A stretch of 64,000 nucleotides of DNA from Rhynchopus sp. YZ270_cl-10 (Eukaryota > Euglenozoa > Diplonemea > Diplonemida > Diplonemidae), in NCBI GenBank assembly GCA_964035575.1, contig OZ037838.1:1550001-1614000 (forward strand). The letters run 5' to 3'. This document shows positions 27,984-38,892 of the stretch, piece after piece. Position 1 is the first letter of the stretch. The number at the start of each line of letters is the position of its first letter. Made by a program: the position numbers and the translations under genes. The notes beneath the pieces were generated by a model. The model had not been told where the DNA came from. It made no database searches and saw only the letters and a program-made list of their open reading frames with translations.

Positions 27984-30900
27984 ATATCGCAATAAGATGG
28001 TGACCTAGACTCTCACCATTTGTCGGGAGTTTGGTGTGCAATACTCAATAACACACACACCCCATCTCGAATGTTGTCAAACAAAAAAGGCCCCCTTTTT
28101 CTCTCTATTCTCACCTCTGTCCCTCTTTTGCATCCCATTTCAACCAATAAACACCACCATTATCAAATGCAGGATTAGTAAAATAACCAAAAAGCCTTTT
28201 CTGGGGGTTTTCCTTCGTTTTGTATTGTACAAAAACAATGAAAGCGGCACTTCTCTTGGCGTGCCTGCCTGCTGTTGCTGGTGTGCTGACGGTACCACAG
28301 TGGATCAGCGACAATGTCATTCTCCAGACAAATAAAGAGTACGGTGCACGCTCTTTTGTTAATGGCGTGAGTGACAAGAGCCCTGTGCACGTCAGCGCGA
28401 ATGGTGTGACGTACAGCGTGCCCACTGACGCAGACGGACGCTGGATTGTGATGCTGAACCCTGGGTCGCAGGTGGACTTCTCGATTGTGATGACAAACAA
28501 CGTGGACACGATCACCGTGCACAACGCTTCCTTCGGCAACGTCTACTTCTGCAGCGGGCAGTCCAACATGGTGTTCCCGATGTCCAACACGCTCAACGCA
28601 ACTGAGGAGATCGCTACACTCGCCCTGTTCCCACAGATCCACTTCTTCCAGACTGCAACCGTCACGTCGCCCACCCCCGAGGACCGCATCCCCAACGGGA
28701 CCTGCCCCTCCGTGACCTGCAACAAGTGGGTCACAGCAGCCGAGGCAGCACAGAACAAATACATCGATGGCTTCTCCGCCATGTGCTTCATGACTGTGCG
28801 AGAGGTGGCACGTCTCCACACAGGAAGCATCCCCATCGGTATTGTGCAATCCGCTGTCGGGGGCACACGTGTGGAGGCGTGGATGCCGAAGGAGGCGTTC
28901 GACCTCTGCCCCGAGGACAAGGCAGCGTTCCCTGTGAGGACTGGCGCAAACGCGGCGATGGTGCTGTACAACGCCATGGTGAACCCTTTCACGCACATGT
29001 CGGTGCGTGCAATGCTCTGGTACCAGGGTGAGGCGAACGCTGACGAAGCTCTGGTGGGTGTGGGCCGCACGGCGTTCTACGAGTGCATGTACCAGGCCAT
29101 GATTGCGACGTGGCGTGACAAGAAGGGGATGGGCGACTTTGCAGTGATCACGCAGCAGCTGCCGCCGTCTGTTGTCTCCGGCACGAACACTACGAAGCAG
29201 CTTGCGACGGGACGTATGGAGATCCGCATTGCAGAGGCAGCAACACTCCCGCACACAGACGGCCTGACAGACATCTCTGGGCTTTCTATCGGGCTGGACA
29301 TGGGCGGCACGTCTGCGTGGGGTGTTGACCACCCGCCGAACAAGAACGAAATGTCACGCCGCATGGCCATGCAGACTGTGCACGCTGCCTTTGCTGTGCA
29401 GGGGCGCATGCAGGTGTCTGCCGTGGGCACGTACCTTGGTGCATACGACTCGTACTGGACAGGGCCGGTGTTCGCAGGTGCGGCAGAGGACAACGGTGCA
29501 GTCCGCATCACCTTCACGGAAGGCTCTGCTGTGATGCCGAGCCTGAAGGATGTGCACGGCGTGAATGTGAACGGCACGAGTGCGGACTGCACACTGTGCT
29601 GTGCGAAACAGCCGCCGTTTGAGGTCCTCGTGAAGGGGAAGTGGATGCGTGTTTCGGTCGCTCACACAAGCTTCGACGGCTCTGATGTTGTGCTGAAACA
29701 CCAGGAAGGTGTGACGTCAGTTCGCTACGCGTGGATGGACTTTGTTGAGTGTGTTGTGGTGAACAACGACAGCTTGCCGCTGGGTCCGTTTGTGGCGAAC
29801 CTGACGACCTCGTCCTCCGACAGCGTGCGTGCAGAGGAGGCTTCGGCTGCCATTGTGTCACCGCCGTTGGGATTCAACAGCTGGAACTTCTACCACTGCA
29901 ACATCGACGAGAACATTGTGAAGCAGGTGATCGATGCAATGGTGTCGAACGGGATGAAGGCTGCGGGGTACCGCTACGTCAACATCGACGACTGCTGGCA
30001 GGTCGCACGTCTCCCCAACGGCACGCTTGTCCCCGACCCTGTCCGCTTCCCGTCTGGCATGAAGCACCTTGCGGACTACGCACACTCGAAGGGGATGAAG
30101 TTCGGTGTCTACACTGCCGCAGCTGAGTTCACATGCCAGCACCGCCCTGGGTCGTACGGCTACGAAGTGATCGACGCCGACACCATCTGTGACTGGGGTA
30201 TTGATTACCTCAAAATCGACCACTGTGGCGGCGCAAGCCACAAGAATAGCTCTGACTCGTGGACGCCGTTCCACCAGCAATTCCAGAAGTGTTTCGAGGA
30301 CAAGGGGCACTACGTCGTTCAGTCCGTTGAGTCTTGCGACAGCCCCGATGGCTGCGGGTCGTGGATTTCGGGTGTGGCAAACCTCTGGCGCACCGGCGGT
30401 GATGTGCAGGCAAACTGGAACTCTGTTCTGCTGAACGCACACAAGAACAACATCATGGCTGACATCGCAACACCTGGCCACTTCAACGACGCTGACATGT
30501 TGGAGATTGGTGACGTAGGCCTTTCATTCGATGAGCAAGTGTCACACATGTCGCTTTGGTGCATCATGTCGTCGCCGCTTCTTGCAGGGACAGACCTTGT
30601 GCACGCGTCTGCCGAAACTTTGAAGATTCTGACGAACAGAGGTGCGCTCGCAGTGAACCAGGACATTGGCGTGAACAACCACATCCAGGGAAAACTGGTG
30701 AGCACAACAAGCACCACCGAGGTGTGGGCAAAGAACATGAGCGACACCTCGACAGCAGTCCTCCTTGTCAACGTGGCGGAGGAGGCTGCCGACCTGACTG
30801 TCACCTGGGATATGATTGGTCTGCCACCGGCGTGGGCCATGCATGTGTACGACCTGTGGAAGGAGTTAGACCTTCCTGACGCAACAGGGAAGTTCACAGC

Positions 30901-31240
30901 AGCCAACGTTGCTCCGCATGCATGTGTCTTTGTCGTTATCAAGGGGTAGGTGGGACAGAGGATAACAAATCCTCGCAAGGAAATCCCACACCGTGCACAG
31001 GAGACTGCCTTTCCTGGAAAAATAAAATAAAAAGAACATCAAGCCTCCAACGTACATTCTCTCCTCCCCTCCCACCCCCGCTTCTCCGACTTTTTCAACC
31101 GTTTTCATCAACGTTCTGTGATGTGGTCGACGTGTACCCTTTATAAAATCGTTATGTATGTGGCAGGTCTCCTGTCTAGAATTCAAACCAAACAAAAAAA
31201 ATTGATATAGGTGCAGAGTCAGTGTTCATCTTTGCAACTT
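27984..31240 (+). repeat. Segmental duplication, second copy
   Basis: Counterpart of 22767-25990. The match ends shortly after TTCATCTTTGCAACTTTT, where this copy continues into about 2.3 kb not present after copy 1 (the small MGC gene and its intron). Similarity to copy 1's trailing spacer resumes near 33580. Confidence 0.85.
28238..30949 (+). CDS. Secreted SGNH esterase fused to GH27 alpha-galactosidase, copy 2
   Basis: 903 residues, same domain order and catalytic positions as copy 1 (Ser109, the D-H pair near 364-365, Asp661, Asp722). Six in-frame codons upstream of 28238 are not conserved in copy 1, so the start is placed at the shared ATG. Apart from residues about 32-41, the two proteins are identical up to the GH27 nucleophile, then differ at about twenty positions. 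At the active site this copy reads YLKIDHCGG and WRTGGDVQANWNS, the latter closer to the usual GH27 form (WRT-G-D). Other changes include EIGDVG for EIGNVG and PPAWAMHVYDLW for PPTSAMHVHDLW. This pattern fits altered glycan preference in one copy; which one is ancestral cannot be told from here. Confidence 0.9.
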   Translation: MKAALLLACLPAVAGVLTVPQWISDNVILQTNKEYGARSFVNGVSDKSPVHVSANGVTYSVPTDADGRWIVMLNPGSQVDFSIVMTNNVDTITVHNASFGNVYFCSGQSNMVFPMSNTLNATEEIATLALFPQIHFFQTATVTSPTPEDRIPNGTCPSVTCNKWVTAAEAAQNKYIDGFSAMCFMTVREVARLHTGSIPIGIVQSAVGGTRVEAWMPKEAFDLCPEDKAAFPVRTGANAAMVLYNAMVNPFTHMSVRAMLWYQGEANADEALVGVGRTAFYECMYQAMIATWRDKKGMGDFAVITQQLPPSVVSGTNTTKQLATGRMEIRIAEAATLPHTDGLTDISGLSIGLDMGGTSAWGVDHPPNKNEMSRRMAMQTVHAAFAVQGRMQVSAVGTYLGAYDSYWTGPVFAGAAEDNGAVRITFTEGSAVMPSLKDVHGVNVNGTSADCTLCCAKQPPFEVLVKGKWMRVSVAHTSFDGSDVVLKHQEGVTSVRYAWMDFVECVVVNNDSLPLGPFVANLTTSSSDSVRAEEASAAIVSPPLGFNSWNFYHCNIDENIVKQVIDAMVSNGMKAAGYRYVNIDDCWQVARLPNGTLVPDPVRFPSGMKHLADYAHSKGMKFGVYTAAAEFTCQHRPGSYGYEVIDADTICDWGIDYLKIDHCGGASHKNSSDSWTPFHQQFQKCFEDKGHYVVQSVESCDSPDGCGSWISGVANLWRTGGDVQANWNSVLLNAHKNNIMADIATPGHFNDADMLEIGDVGLSFDEQVSHMSLWCIMSSPLLAGTDLVHASAETLKILTNRGALAVNQDIGVNNHIQGKLVSTTSTTEVWAKNMSDTSTAVLLVNVAEEAADLTVTWDMIGLPPAWAMHVYDLWKELDLPDATGKFTAANVAPHACVFVVIKG

Positions 31241-31298
31241 TTTACGGGGGTTTGTGTGTTTAAACGTGTTTCGTGTTTCCTTTTCAGGTCTCTGCAAG

Positions 31299-33427
31299 AT
31301 GGGCTGTGTGACCAGCGCAAACGTCATTGCCTCCTTCTGTAGAAGCGGCAACTATAAGTATGGTGCATCCTCGTGTGTCTACACTAGTAACAAGCGACCA
31401 AGTTTTCTATCAGAGTCCTAGCTTGCCTGGGTCAGTGGGTCAAGCTGACCCAAGTGCCTGGGTCGCAGGCCTTTTGCTAACTTTGGGATTTTCCCCCTGA
31501 ATGGCATGATGGTCAAAAAAAAATAATTTCCTGGAAAAAAAGTACATTCCGAGCTTTCCCACCTGGTGAAAGTGGTCGTCGCGCGCTTCGCGCGCGCCTC
31601 CCTGCCAGCCACAGGGTGGAGAGGCGAAGGGTCAGCTTTGCGAGATAACAAAAAAACGGAATCTAATCCTTTATTAACGGCGCTTGGTCTTGCGCCTTAT
31701 GTACACTAACCGTACAAAATCAATACGTCTTCCAGAAGCAGGGGCTGTTGCAACGGTTGGGTCACTTTGAACTAAAAATGGTCAAATTTTTGCAGCTTGG
31801 GTCAAGTTTCATTTTTGGCTGTAAAATACAAGGGAATCCCCCTAGACATTGTAAAATGACACCGTAGGCAGGAAGAAAATGGCGTACAGCGCGAGCGAAG
31901 CGAGCGGAAATTTTTTTGAGGTATACCTCCGCGAGCGCAGCGAGCAGAAAAATTTTAAGGTGCCATCATGCCATCATGCCATCATGCCATCATGCCATCA
32001 TGCCATCATGCCATCATGCCATCATGCCATCTGGGGGTGATGGACAGCGAAAGCCTTGCCCCACCACCCCCCGTGGCATGATGGTGGCATGATGGAAAAA
32101 AAAATAAAAAACGCCCAAAAACGTGGCATGATGGCATGATGGTTAGCAAAAGGCCTGCCTGGGTCGCGACCCACGAAAAAAAAAAAAAAAGGGAATTAAT
32201 TAATTTGGAAATTGGGAAATTCTGATTTTTTCCCCTCTTTGGGGGGCCCACCACCTTTTCTGGGGTAAGAAAAAAATATCGACAAAAAAATCCGGCGCCG
32301 TCCAGGGCTGGACCCAATTTTTTTTGCCTGCGGCGCCATTTTTCCTTTTTTGCTCCGCAAAAAAGGGTTCGTAGAGTGACTCTGTGGTGTAAAAAGCTAC
32401 ATTTTTACACCGTACCCTAATTTTTTTCGCCTGCGGCGCCATTTTATATATTTTGTGTTGGGTGATCTATGAACGGGGAGTGATTTTTATGGTTATAGTA
32501 GCGTTCCACTTAACGTTGTGAGCAACTCACTAGTCGTAGTGGCCAAAATTTGTATCAGTCAAGAACTTGTCCATTTTTCTGAAATGACCCCACCACAGTG
32601 AGGGTAGAGCTCGGAAAACCCAAAAAAGCCAAGACAAGCCCCCCAAGGCCCAAAACCTCTGCTGACCCAAAAAAAAAATTCTGACCCAGATTTGGCATTT
32701 TTTTCCAAAACCAAGCTAGGACCCTGTTTTCTATTTAAAATACAGAACAAAAAAAGTTATTGGAGCACACTCTAGGGTGGCTACACTAATACAACCAAGT
32801 TTTCAAAAAAAAAAAAAAATGTGTACTTCATCCCCACCTCTGTACTTCATTGGTCCCCACCAGTGGAGTCCCCCATACAGGAGGAAGGGAGGGGGTTCGC
32901 CCTCTCCCACCATACTACACGCGAATATGACTCTCCTTTTAAGGAGATATGATATGGCGATTGCTCAGGCGCGGGCTATGACGGCTGAAGCGATGACTGA
33001 GGATGAGTGGTGTGATGCGGCCGACCTGGTGTCAGCTGCATGCACTCTATCGGGGCTGATCTCGCAGCTCACGATAGAGGTGGCAGAAGAGGAAACGGCG
33101 GTGCAACCGCCACATGACGTGACACCGCGGGCCGTAGCGCTTGCGATGTTGGTGCGAGCAGCAGCAGCGACTTGCACCGAAGACGAGACACCCGGCGCCT
33201 GCTTCCCCGCAGGAGCCACAACAACAGCGACCCCCACCATGACGTGCACCACCGGTGGGAAGGTCAAGACGCCTCACAAGGCGCTGAAGAACAAGCCCCC
33301 GCCGCCGCCCCCACCCGACCGTGGGTTGACTGCAGCCAGGAAGCCAGTGCCGCCGCCGCCGCCCAATCGAGACTGGACGACGACGACCGCCATGAGCATT
33401 GCATGGAGTAACTCCGGCATCACTTAG
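31299..33427 (+). CDS. Small two-exon protein with predicted myristoylated MGC start
   Basis: Proposed join of exon 1 (31299-31357) and exon 2 (32944-33427), giving about 180 residues. Exon 1 follows the acceptor-like TTCCTTTTCAG and starts MGCVTSANVIASF: Gly2, Cys3 and Ser6 fit N-myristoylation plus palmitoylation. The donor is GTATGG at 31358 and the acceptor CTCTCCTTTTAAG at 32943; the split codon rejoins in phase and the product runs on as RYDMAIAQARAMTAEAM. A helical, acidic stretch follows, then a Thr/Ala-rich section and two proline runs (PPPPPPP and PPPPP). The 1.6-kb intron holds the TIR element at 31466. No family is recognised. If the splice is wrong, the fallback is an ATG-started frame at 32927-33427. 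Confidence 0.6.
31466..32157. mobile_element. Non-autonomous TIR element with CCATCATG subterminal array
   Basis: 692 bases within the intron of the small MGC gene. Ends CAGGCCTTTTGCTAAC and GTTAGCAAAAGGCCTG are perfect inverted repeats. The flanks repeat CCTGGGTCG (31457-31465 and 32158-32166). One GGCATGATGG lies inside the left end; eight or so CCATCATG units and several GGCATGATGG units lie inside the right end. The layout matches the 26284-27017 element end for end, including an A-rich stretch followed by CCAAAAAC, but the subterminal repeat sequence is different. No coding frame. A 9-base duplication would suit a MULE; the resemblance to its sister suggests hAT. Confidence 0.78.
32313..32450 (+). 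repeat. Dispersed repeat shared with 61745-61885
   Basis: It contains two direct copies of TTTTTTTGCCTGCGGCGCC about 105 bases apart, with TGACTCTGTGGTGTAAAAAG between them. The copy at 61.7 kb keeps both and the spacing. Related GCCGCAGGCGCACGGTAC strings occur near 26735, 54380 and 62605. Confidence 0.7.
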
Positions 33428-33579
33428 ACGCGTGTAGTATAGTGGAGTTCATCTTCGGGTGTCTACACTAAAACAACCAAGTTTTCAAAAATGTGACTTG
33501 TAATTTTCCCTTTATCCCCCTTATATTACCCTTTATGACCCTTTACCCCCCCCACTTCGATTTCAATCTTCCTTCACCA

Positions 33580-34520
33580 CTCTGGGGGTGAAGGACGGTT
33601 ATGGGAAAAACGTCGTAAAAATAAATACAGAACATAATTGTTCTGGTAGGTGTCGCAAGCAGACAACACGCTCATGAAGGAACAAAAAAAAATTAGCTCT
33701 TCAGGACCAAGGAACAACCCTTGGTCTGTACCTTCCTTCATTGTGTTTTTTTTTTAATACAGCGCACTGCTTCGCAGAAGAAAGTTTGAAAAGTTCAGTA
33801 GGGCTGAAACAAGGATGTGTTAATACTCAGAACAGCCCAATAACCCTGGGTCAAAAAATATAAAATAAAAAGTGGAGCTCATCCTCAGGTGTCTACACTA
33901 ATACAACTTTCAAAAAAAACAGCGACTATTTGAAGCCAAAAAAAAAACCCATATTTTTATCGTCAGCCACACCATGACTGGGTGATCTATGCATGAGAGA
34001 TTTCTTTTCCCACTATCTCTCAGTAGCGTCTCACAGACTGTCACTTACTCTTCTTCAGTAAGCCCTCACGTCCTGTTGTGTGTCAATCACGGAGATGATC
34101 ATAGGTCACTCAATGATTTTTTTATTTAAAAAAAAGCAAAATGAAGTGCACTTCACAGGTGTACGTAATTTAAAAAAAAAAAAAATGCGAGGGAACAAAC
34201 AATCAATTGCCAACCCCTTTCTCCTAGTCTACAAGCACCACAGCCACCTTTGGCGTTGTGTTGTTGAGTACACCGGAGGAAGGGAAAATGTCATAGTGAG
34301 ATACAAACGAACTCGCCCCCCCTTTTTTTTTGAGGATGGATATGAGAACGGATGCTGTGGGGAAAGAATAATGTGATTGTCGCAACAAAACTATTTAAAA
34401 AAAAAAATTGCACGCACAAAATGGGAAGGAGCACTCTCGCTTATCCTCTTTTTTCTCTCTCTCTCTTTTTGTTTCTTTTTGTGAAAAATTTGTGAAAACC
34501 CAAATCGGAAAAAATAAAAT
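33580..34520 (+). repeat. Duplicated spacer, empty-site version
   Basis: Paralogous to 25985-27760. At 33837-33844 the single CCAATAAC marks the unoccupied target of the element at 26284, with flanks continuing directly into GGGTCAAAA and TCATCCTCAGGTGTCTACAC. Homopolymer lengths vary between copies. Confidence 0.75.
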
Positions 34521-35061
34521 TAAAAAATACTACCCCCATCATTTCTTTTTATCACCGAATTTTCCAATTTTTCTCCTACTATTCACCCCCCTAAACAGAC
34601 AAAAAAAGGGGGGTCAACTACACACAGAAGCACACCCACCCACCCCCTATTTTGTCACCCTATACAAACTCACCTTTTTTTTTTGGTGTCAGAGTTGTTT
34701 TTTTTGGTTTTTTTTTTTTCTGTTCTTTGTAGCAGTTACTTTCCTTTTTTTTTCTCTTTTTCTCTCTCCCCAACCCTTTCCACTTTGGGGAGAGGAAATC
34801 ACTTCTACCCATCTAACTCCATTTCTAGCTAAAAAAACAATCATATCCAATCGCTGGTTGGAATTGGGGGGAACGCTGCTGCCGTGCTGCATGCCAACGA
34901 CGACACTTTTCTGAGCGTTTCTCTGTTGCGTTGCAGTAACTAAAAAATATAAAAAAAGGCAGCCTATTATCAGTACAAAAAAACACACATATCAAGAAAC
35001 AAAAAAACGGCGTTCCCTAACCTCAGGTAGTCGGCCTCTGGGTTGCACGGAGGAGAGGGCC

Positions 35062-36095
35062 ATGGGATGTACCGCGTCGGTGCACGTCGCGGCGGATGAT
35101 GGGGACAGTGAGAACAGTAAGGTATGTCTCGTTTTTTTGAACACTACGTTAGTACCCAGTACAATGCCATGGGAAAGGGAGCTGAGTAGTAATTTGTAGA
35201 TGTAAACGACATGGATGTAGGACTGCATGGTTGGGTGTTTTTTTTACCACCCCCCCCGGAGAACAGCTGGTCATTGTACCAAGATACACTGTTCACGAGA
35301 GGGATTTTGTATTTCAAGCTCTACTTTTTGTGTTTTCCTCGAAGCATTGATGGTTCCTATAGCACAGACAACACATCAACCACATATCCCCTACAGCGCA
35401 CATCGCAACGAGAAGGCCCCTCAAAGCATAAAGGCAAGACGTCCACAGAGCCGTCGCAGTTTGTGCTGAATCTTCGTATGATGCGACGACGGTTCAAACA
35501 CCGTACCATCGACCTCACATCACGGTTTGACAGCATCACAGGGCACCCCGTGTACTACCCGTCATACACTCTGGTACTCCAGGTGCGGCGATGGCTTGAT
35601 AAGCACGACCCCGCAGAGTCACTCAGCGAGCCCATACCAGACGATACGGAGGTCTCATACGAAGAAGTGTTCCGTATCTTCGGACCAGATGAGGTATTTC
35701 TTAAAATGAAAAAAACGACAAACGAAACAACCCCCTCCTTAAGAAGACCACATTACTTTCCCCCCCCTACCTTTCACCCCCCTCTACTACAGCCTCTTCT
35801 GCCTGCGCCGAACCCAGCCATCATGGCGATGTTCGGCCCTCCTGTACGACTGCTCAACGACGCACAGCTGGACCAGCTTGAAGACCCAGGCTCAAGCTTG
35901 AGCCTGAGCAAGCGCTTCTCACAACCCAACCCTCCAGGACAGACGCTCGAGCATGCCTGCACCGTCAGTTCATCAGACAACCAGGGTCGACGGAGCGTAC
36001 CGACGCTTCCGACGCAGGGTCTCTCACATATTCACGGCAGCACTCCTGGCCCCGCCACACAGAATTACTGTGCGGAGTCGATCAAAGGATGCTAA
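35062..36095 (+). CDS. Three-exon protein with predicted myristoylated MGC start
   Basis: Proposed exons 35062-35121, 35397-35693 and 35793-36095 give 219 residues; both introns are phase 0. Donors are GTATGT and GTATTT, acceptors CCCCTACAG and CTACTACAG. Exon 1 codes MGCTASVHVAADDGDSENSK, again Gly2, Cys3, Ser6. Exon 2 is basic then acidic (LRMMRRRFKHRTIDLTSRF, later EVSYEEVFRIFGPDE). Exon 3 is Pro/Ser-rich. Intron 2 is 99 bases, stop-free and a multiple of three, so it could be retained and add 33 residues. Intron 1 holds a copy of the GTCACGAGAGGGCTTTG dispersed repeat. I do not recognise the family. The first-exon design is like that of the neighbouring gene at 31299, which suggests small membrane-attached proteins. 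Confidence 0.6.
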
Positions 36096-38226
36096 TGCTA
36101 GAAATGCGCAAATTGGGGTTCCGGATATTTGAGTTTGGAGTCAGGCAAACTACATTGGCCCATTTTCTTTGTCACGTCCTTTTCTTTGTGTTTGTCTTCA
36201 AAAGGTGACGGGAAAAAAAGCATGCAGGTTTGAGACTAAGCACAATATGGTGTTTAAGCCTTTTTTAAAAATGGTGATGTGAGCACGAAGTCATCGATCG
36301 TCTTCTTTGTTTGTTTTTACGGTCTGGCCACAATACACGCACCCCCCCCTCTTTCCAGCGTCCCCCCAAAAAAATGCCCCGTCTACGTTTGTTCAGGTTT
36401 GGTGTTTTGTATTTTTTCGTATTTCTCCGTACCCCCTCTTATCCCTTCCCTCTCCGTCTGTCTGGAAAATTATTTTGTCGCCATCCTAAAAGGAGGGGAT
36501 TTTAGCCCCATTAAGCAAAGTTTCATGCCATGTGACCTGGGAAGAGAATAAGAATTGGGAAACATGCTATTTTCCTACCAAGCTAAAACGGTGTCCATGC
36601 GAAGGCACGCCTTTTTTTTTTATATCAGATGTAAACCACGAAATGGATGTAGGACTGCATGGTTGGGTGTCCACCCCCCCACTGCCATGACCAAGATACA
36701 CCGCTCAGGGCTTTGTATTTCAACTCTACTTTTTTTTTTTTGCATGAAAATGCGTAAACACGTGCAAAAAAAAAATTCATGTTCAATCTAGCATGTTGCT
36801 GGGGGGTGCATGGTCACCAACCCCAACAGAAAAAATCGTTTTTTATTTCACCCCCTCCCCTCCCCTCCCCCCCGCCCCCTCAGGGTTCCCCCCCCTCTCT
36901 GCGCATGCCTTTTCTTCACAAGGGTTTATCATTGTGGACGAAACTTTCCTTCAGATTGACTGCGCAACGAGAGAGGCTTAGGGTCAAATTCTTGATTATT
37001 CTATGAGTGCCCCACTCCCCCCCCCTGGTGGCTTCGATGCCCTACCCTGAAGGTCCGGCGCATGTGTCCACAGAGGCACAGAGGACGGTTTGAGTTTTCT
37101 TTGATTTGCACGAAGAAATTAAATGATGGAAGTTAACATGCTTTTTTTATGTGAATCCACTTTAGATTCCTTTGTACTCTGTACTTCCTTTTGTATGAAG
37201 CCTGTTATGAACAAATGTGAATCGCAGTGCCCACGATGGGATTCTGTTGCACTTTCAAATAGCAATGCTCTGCGCTGGAGTATTTTTCCTTTTTTTTTTT
37301 TTTTTTTTTTTGCGTTTTTTGCGTTCTTTTTTTGCGAGTTTTTTTCATCTTTCCGATATCTGTATTTTAGATGAGGGCTCGTCTTAGACTTATTATTTTC
37401 TTTTTCAGGAGGGAGTTTGTTTTTGACAAACAATCCACTTTAATAGGTTTGGGGACAATTTAGTCCCCTATTACCTTCTGTTCAGTAGAATAGAAAGTAT
37501 ATGAAATAATTTGTAATGTGTACGCATGTAGCGATGCATTCCTTTGTTTTGACAATCTGGTTTTTTTTTTGTTGTGTGTGGGGGGGGGGGGGGGGGGATC
37601 CCGGGGGGGGATGCCGCTATATATGGTGGAGTCCGCTCGAAAAAAGGCGGACCGATAGTCAGACCCTCAACCACGTTCTGTAGCACCGTATTCGTACAAA
37701 TTAAATACAGTGTCTAGTTCTGGGCCGTGTGGACTCTGCTGTGTAGAGGAAAATAAATTGCAGGCAGTTCACCCCCCCGCAAGGATGTTCACTCACAAGG
37801 AACATCCCAGATGAGCTATGCCTGAAGCCATTTGAAACAACATCATTTTCATTGCAGAGCGTCTTTGTCTTCTGCTTGAGGACACATTTTTTTTTGCGTA
37901 TATTTTTTTTTGTATTTTTGTTTTCTTTTGATTCGTGTTCCCCTCTCTGCCCTTATTTTTCGAATAATTATTTGAAGACGGTGTGATCAGCGGTCTACGG
38001 GAAATGTGGGTACCACCACGGAGAACCCTGCGGAATTATAAGAGTGTTTGGGTTGCTTCTATTTTTATCAGGAAATCTTTTGTAGTGGGAAATGATTCAA
38101 ACGGGCTTGAGACTTTGTTTTTGTTATTCCTCCCCTTTATTGTGCACTCAAAGAATTTTTTTTTTCCTTTTCGACATCCATTTCTGGGCGGTTATGGAGG
38201 GGTGGTATGTTGTCTTCCGCAACGTA

Positions 38227-38323
38227 CACGACGGTGAAGCAACGGGTGTTACAACTAACTTTTGTTACATGTAAACATTGCATGTACCACATGTAATGTT
38301 TACATGTACCACCACCTGATTTT
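38227..38323. repeat. Hairpin related to the 41400-41628 element
   Basis: It begins CACGACGGTGAAGCAACGGG, as does the inverted end of the 41.4-kb element, and ends near ACCACCTGATTTTGCC. The centre is an inverted repeat of ACATGTAAACATT around TGTACCACA. It reads as a one-sided relic or relative of that element. Confidence 0.6.
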
Positions 38324-38522
38324 GCCTATATATATGACGTAGTAGCGTATCAACTAAACAAAAGAACGGGTTTTTATTAGTTCCAGGTGACTTAGCATGC
38401 GAGAGGCTTTGAGATTCATCTGACAAAACTTTTCCCTTTTTTTTTTTGAGCGATGCTTCAACTTCATTTCTGTTCATTCATTTCTGGTATTTTCTTTTTG
38501 TGTTATCAAGCATTGCCGAATA

Positions 38523-38697
38523 GAAATGGAAAACGACGGATGGTGCGTGCCCGCTTTAGCGTATTGGTTTTCCACTAACATACACCTCACTCACATTCAT
38601 CAGTGAAAAACACAAAACCTTTTGCGGGTGCGATAAACGAAAAAGTGTTTTCTTTATTTCATTTAACTGTCATATCCTGAAGTCGTTTTCTATTTTT
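38523..38697. mobile_element. MITE-like repeat, spacer copy
   Basis: About 175 bases, nearly identical to 58736-58903 inside an intron of the kinase gene. Ends AAATGGAAAACGAC and GTCGTTTTCTATTT are inverted repeats with one mismatch. No coding capacity. Confidence 0.65.
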
Positions 38698-38833
38698 ATA
38701 CCTACAAAGCGTAGCTTAAAGGAGAATATATAATAAGAGCAATCAACGAAACAAAAACCTTCGTTGTACTTAACCTATCAGAGTTACTATTTTTGTTTTT
38801 GTTTTTTACATTGCACCTAATTTTACCTGAAAT

Positions 38834-38892
38834 TTGGTGGAGTTTTTGGTGGTGTGAAAAAGTTGTTTTAATACCACCAAAACTCCAAAATC
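38834..38892. repeat. Short hairpin
   Basis: TTGGTGGAGTTTTTGGTGGT pairs with ACCACCAAAACTCCAAAA across a loop of about 22 bases. The right edge reads AAAATCAGGTGG, an end shared with other hairpins near 38310 and 45138. Confidence 0.55.
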
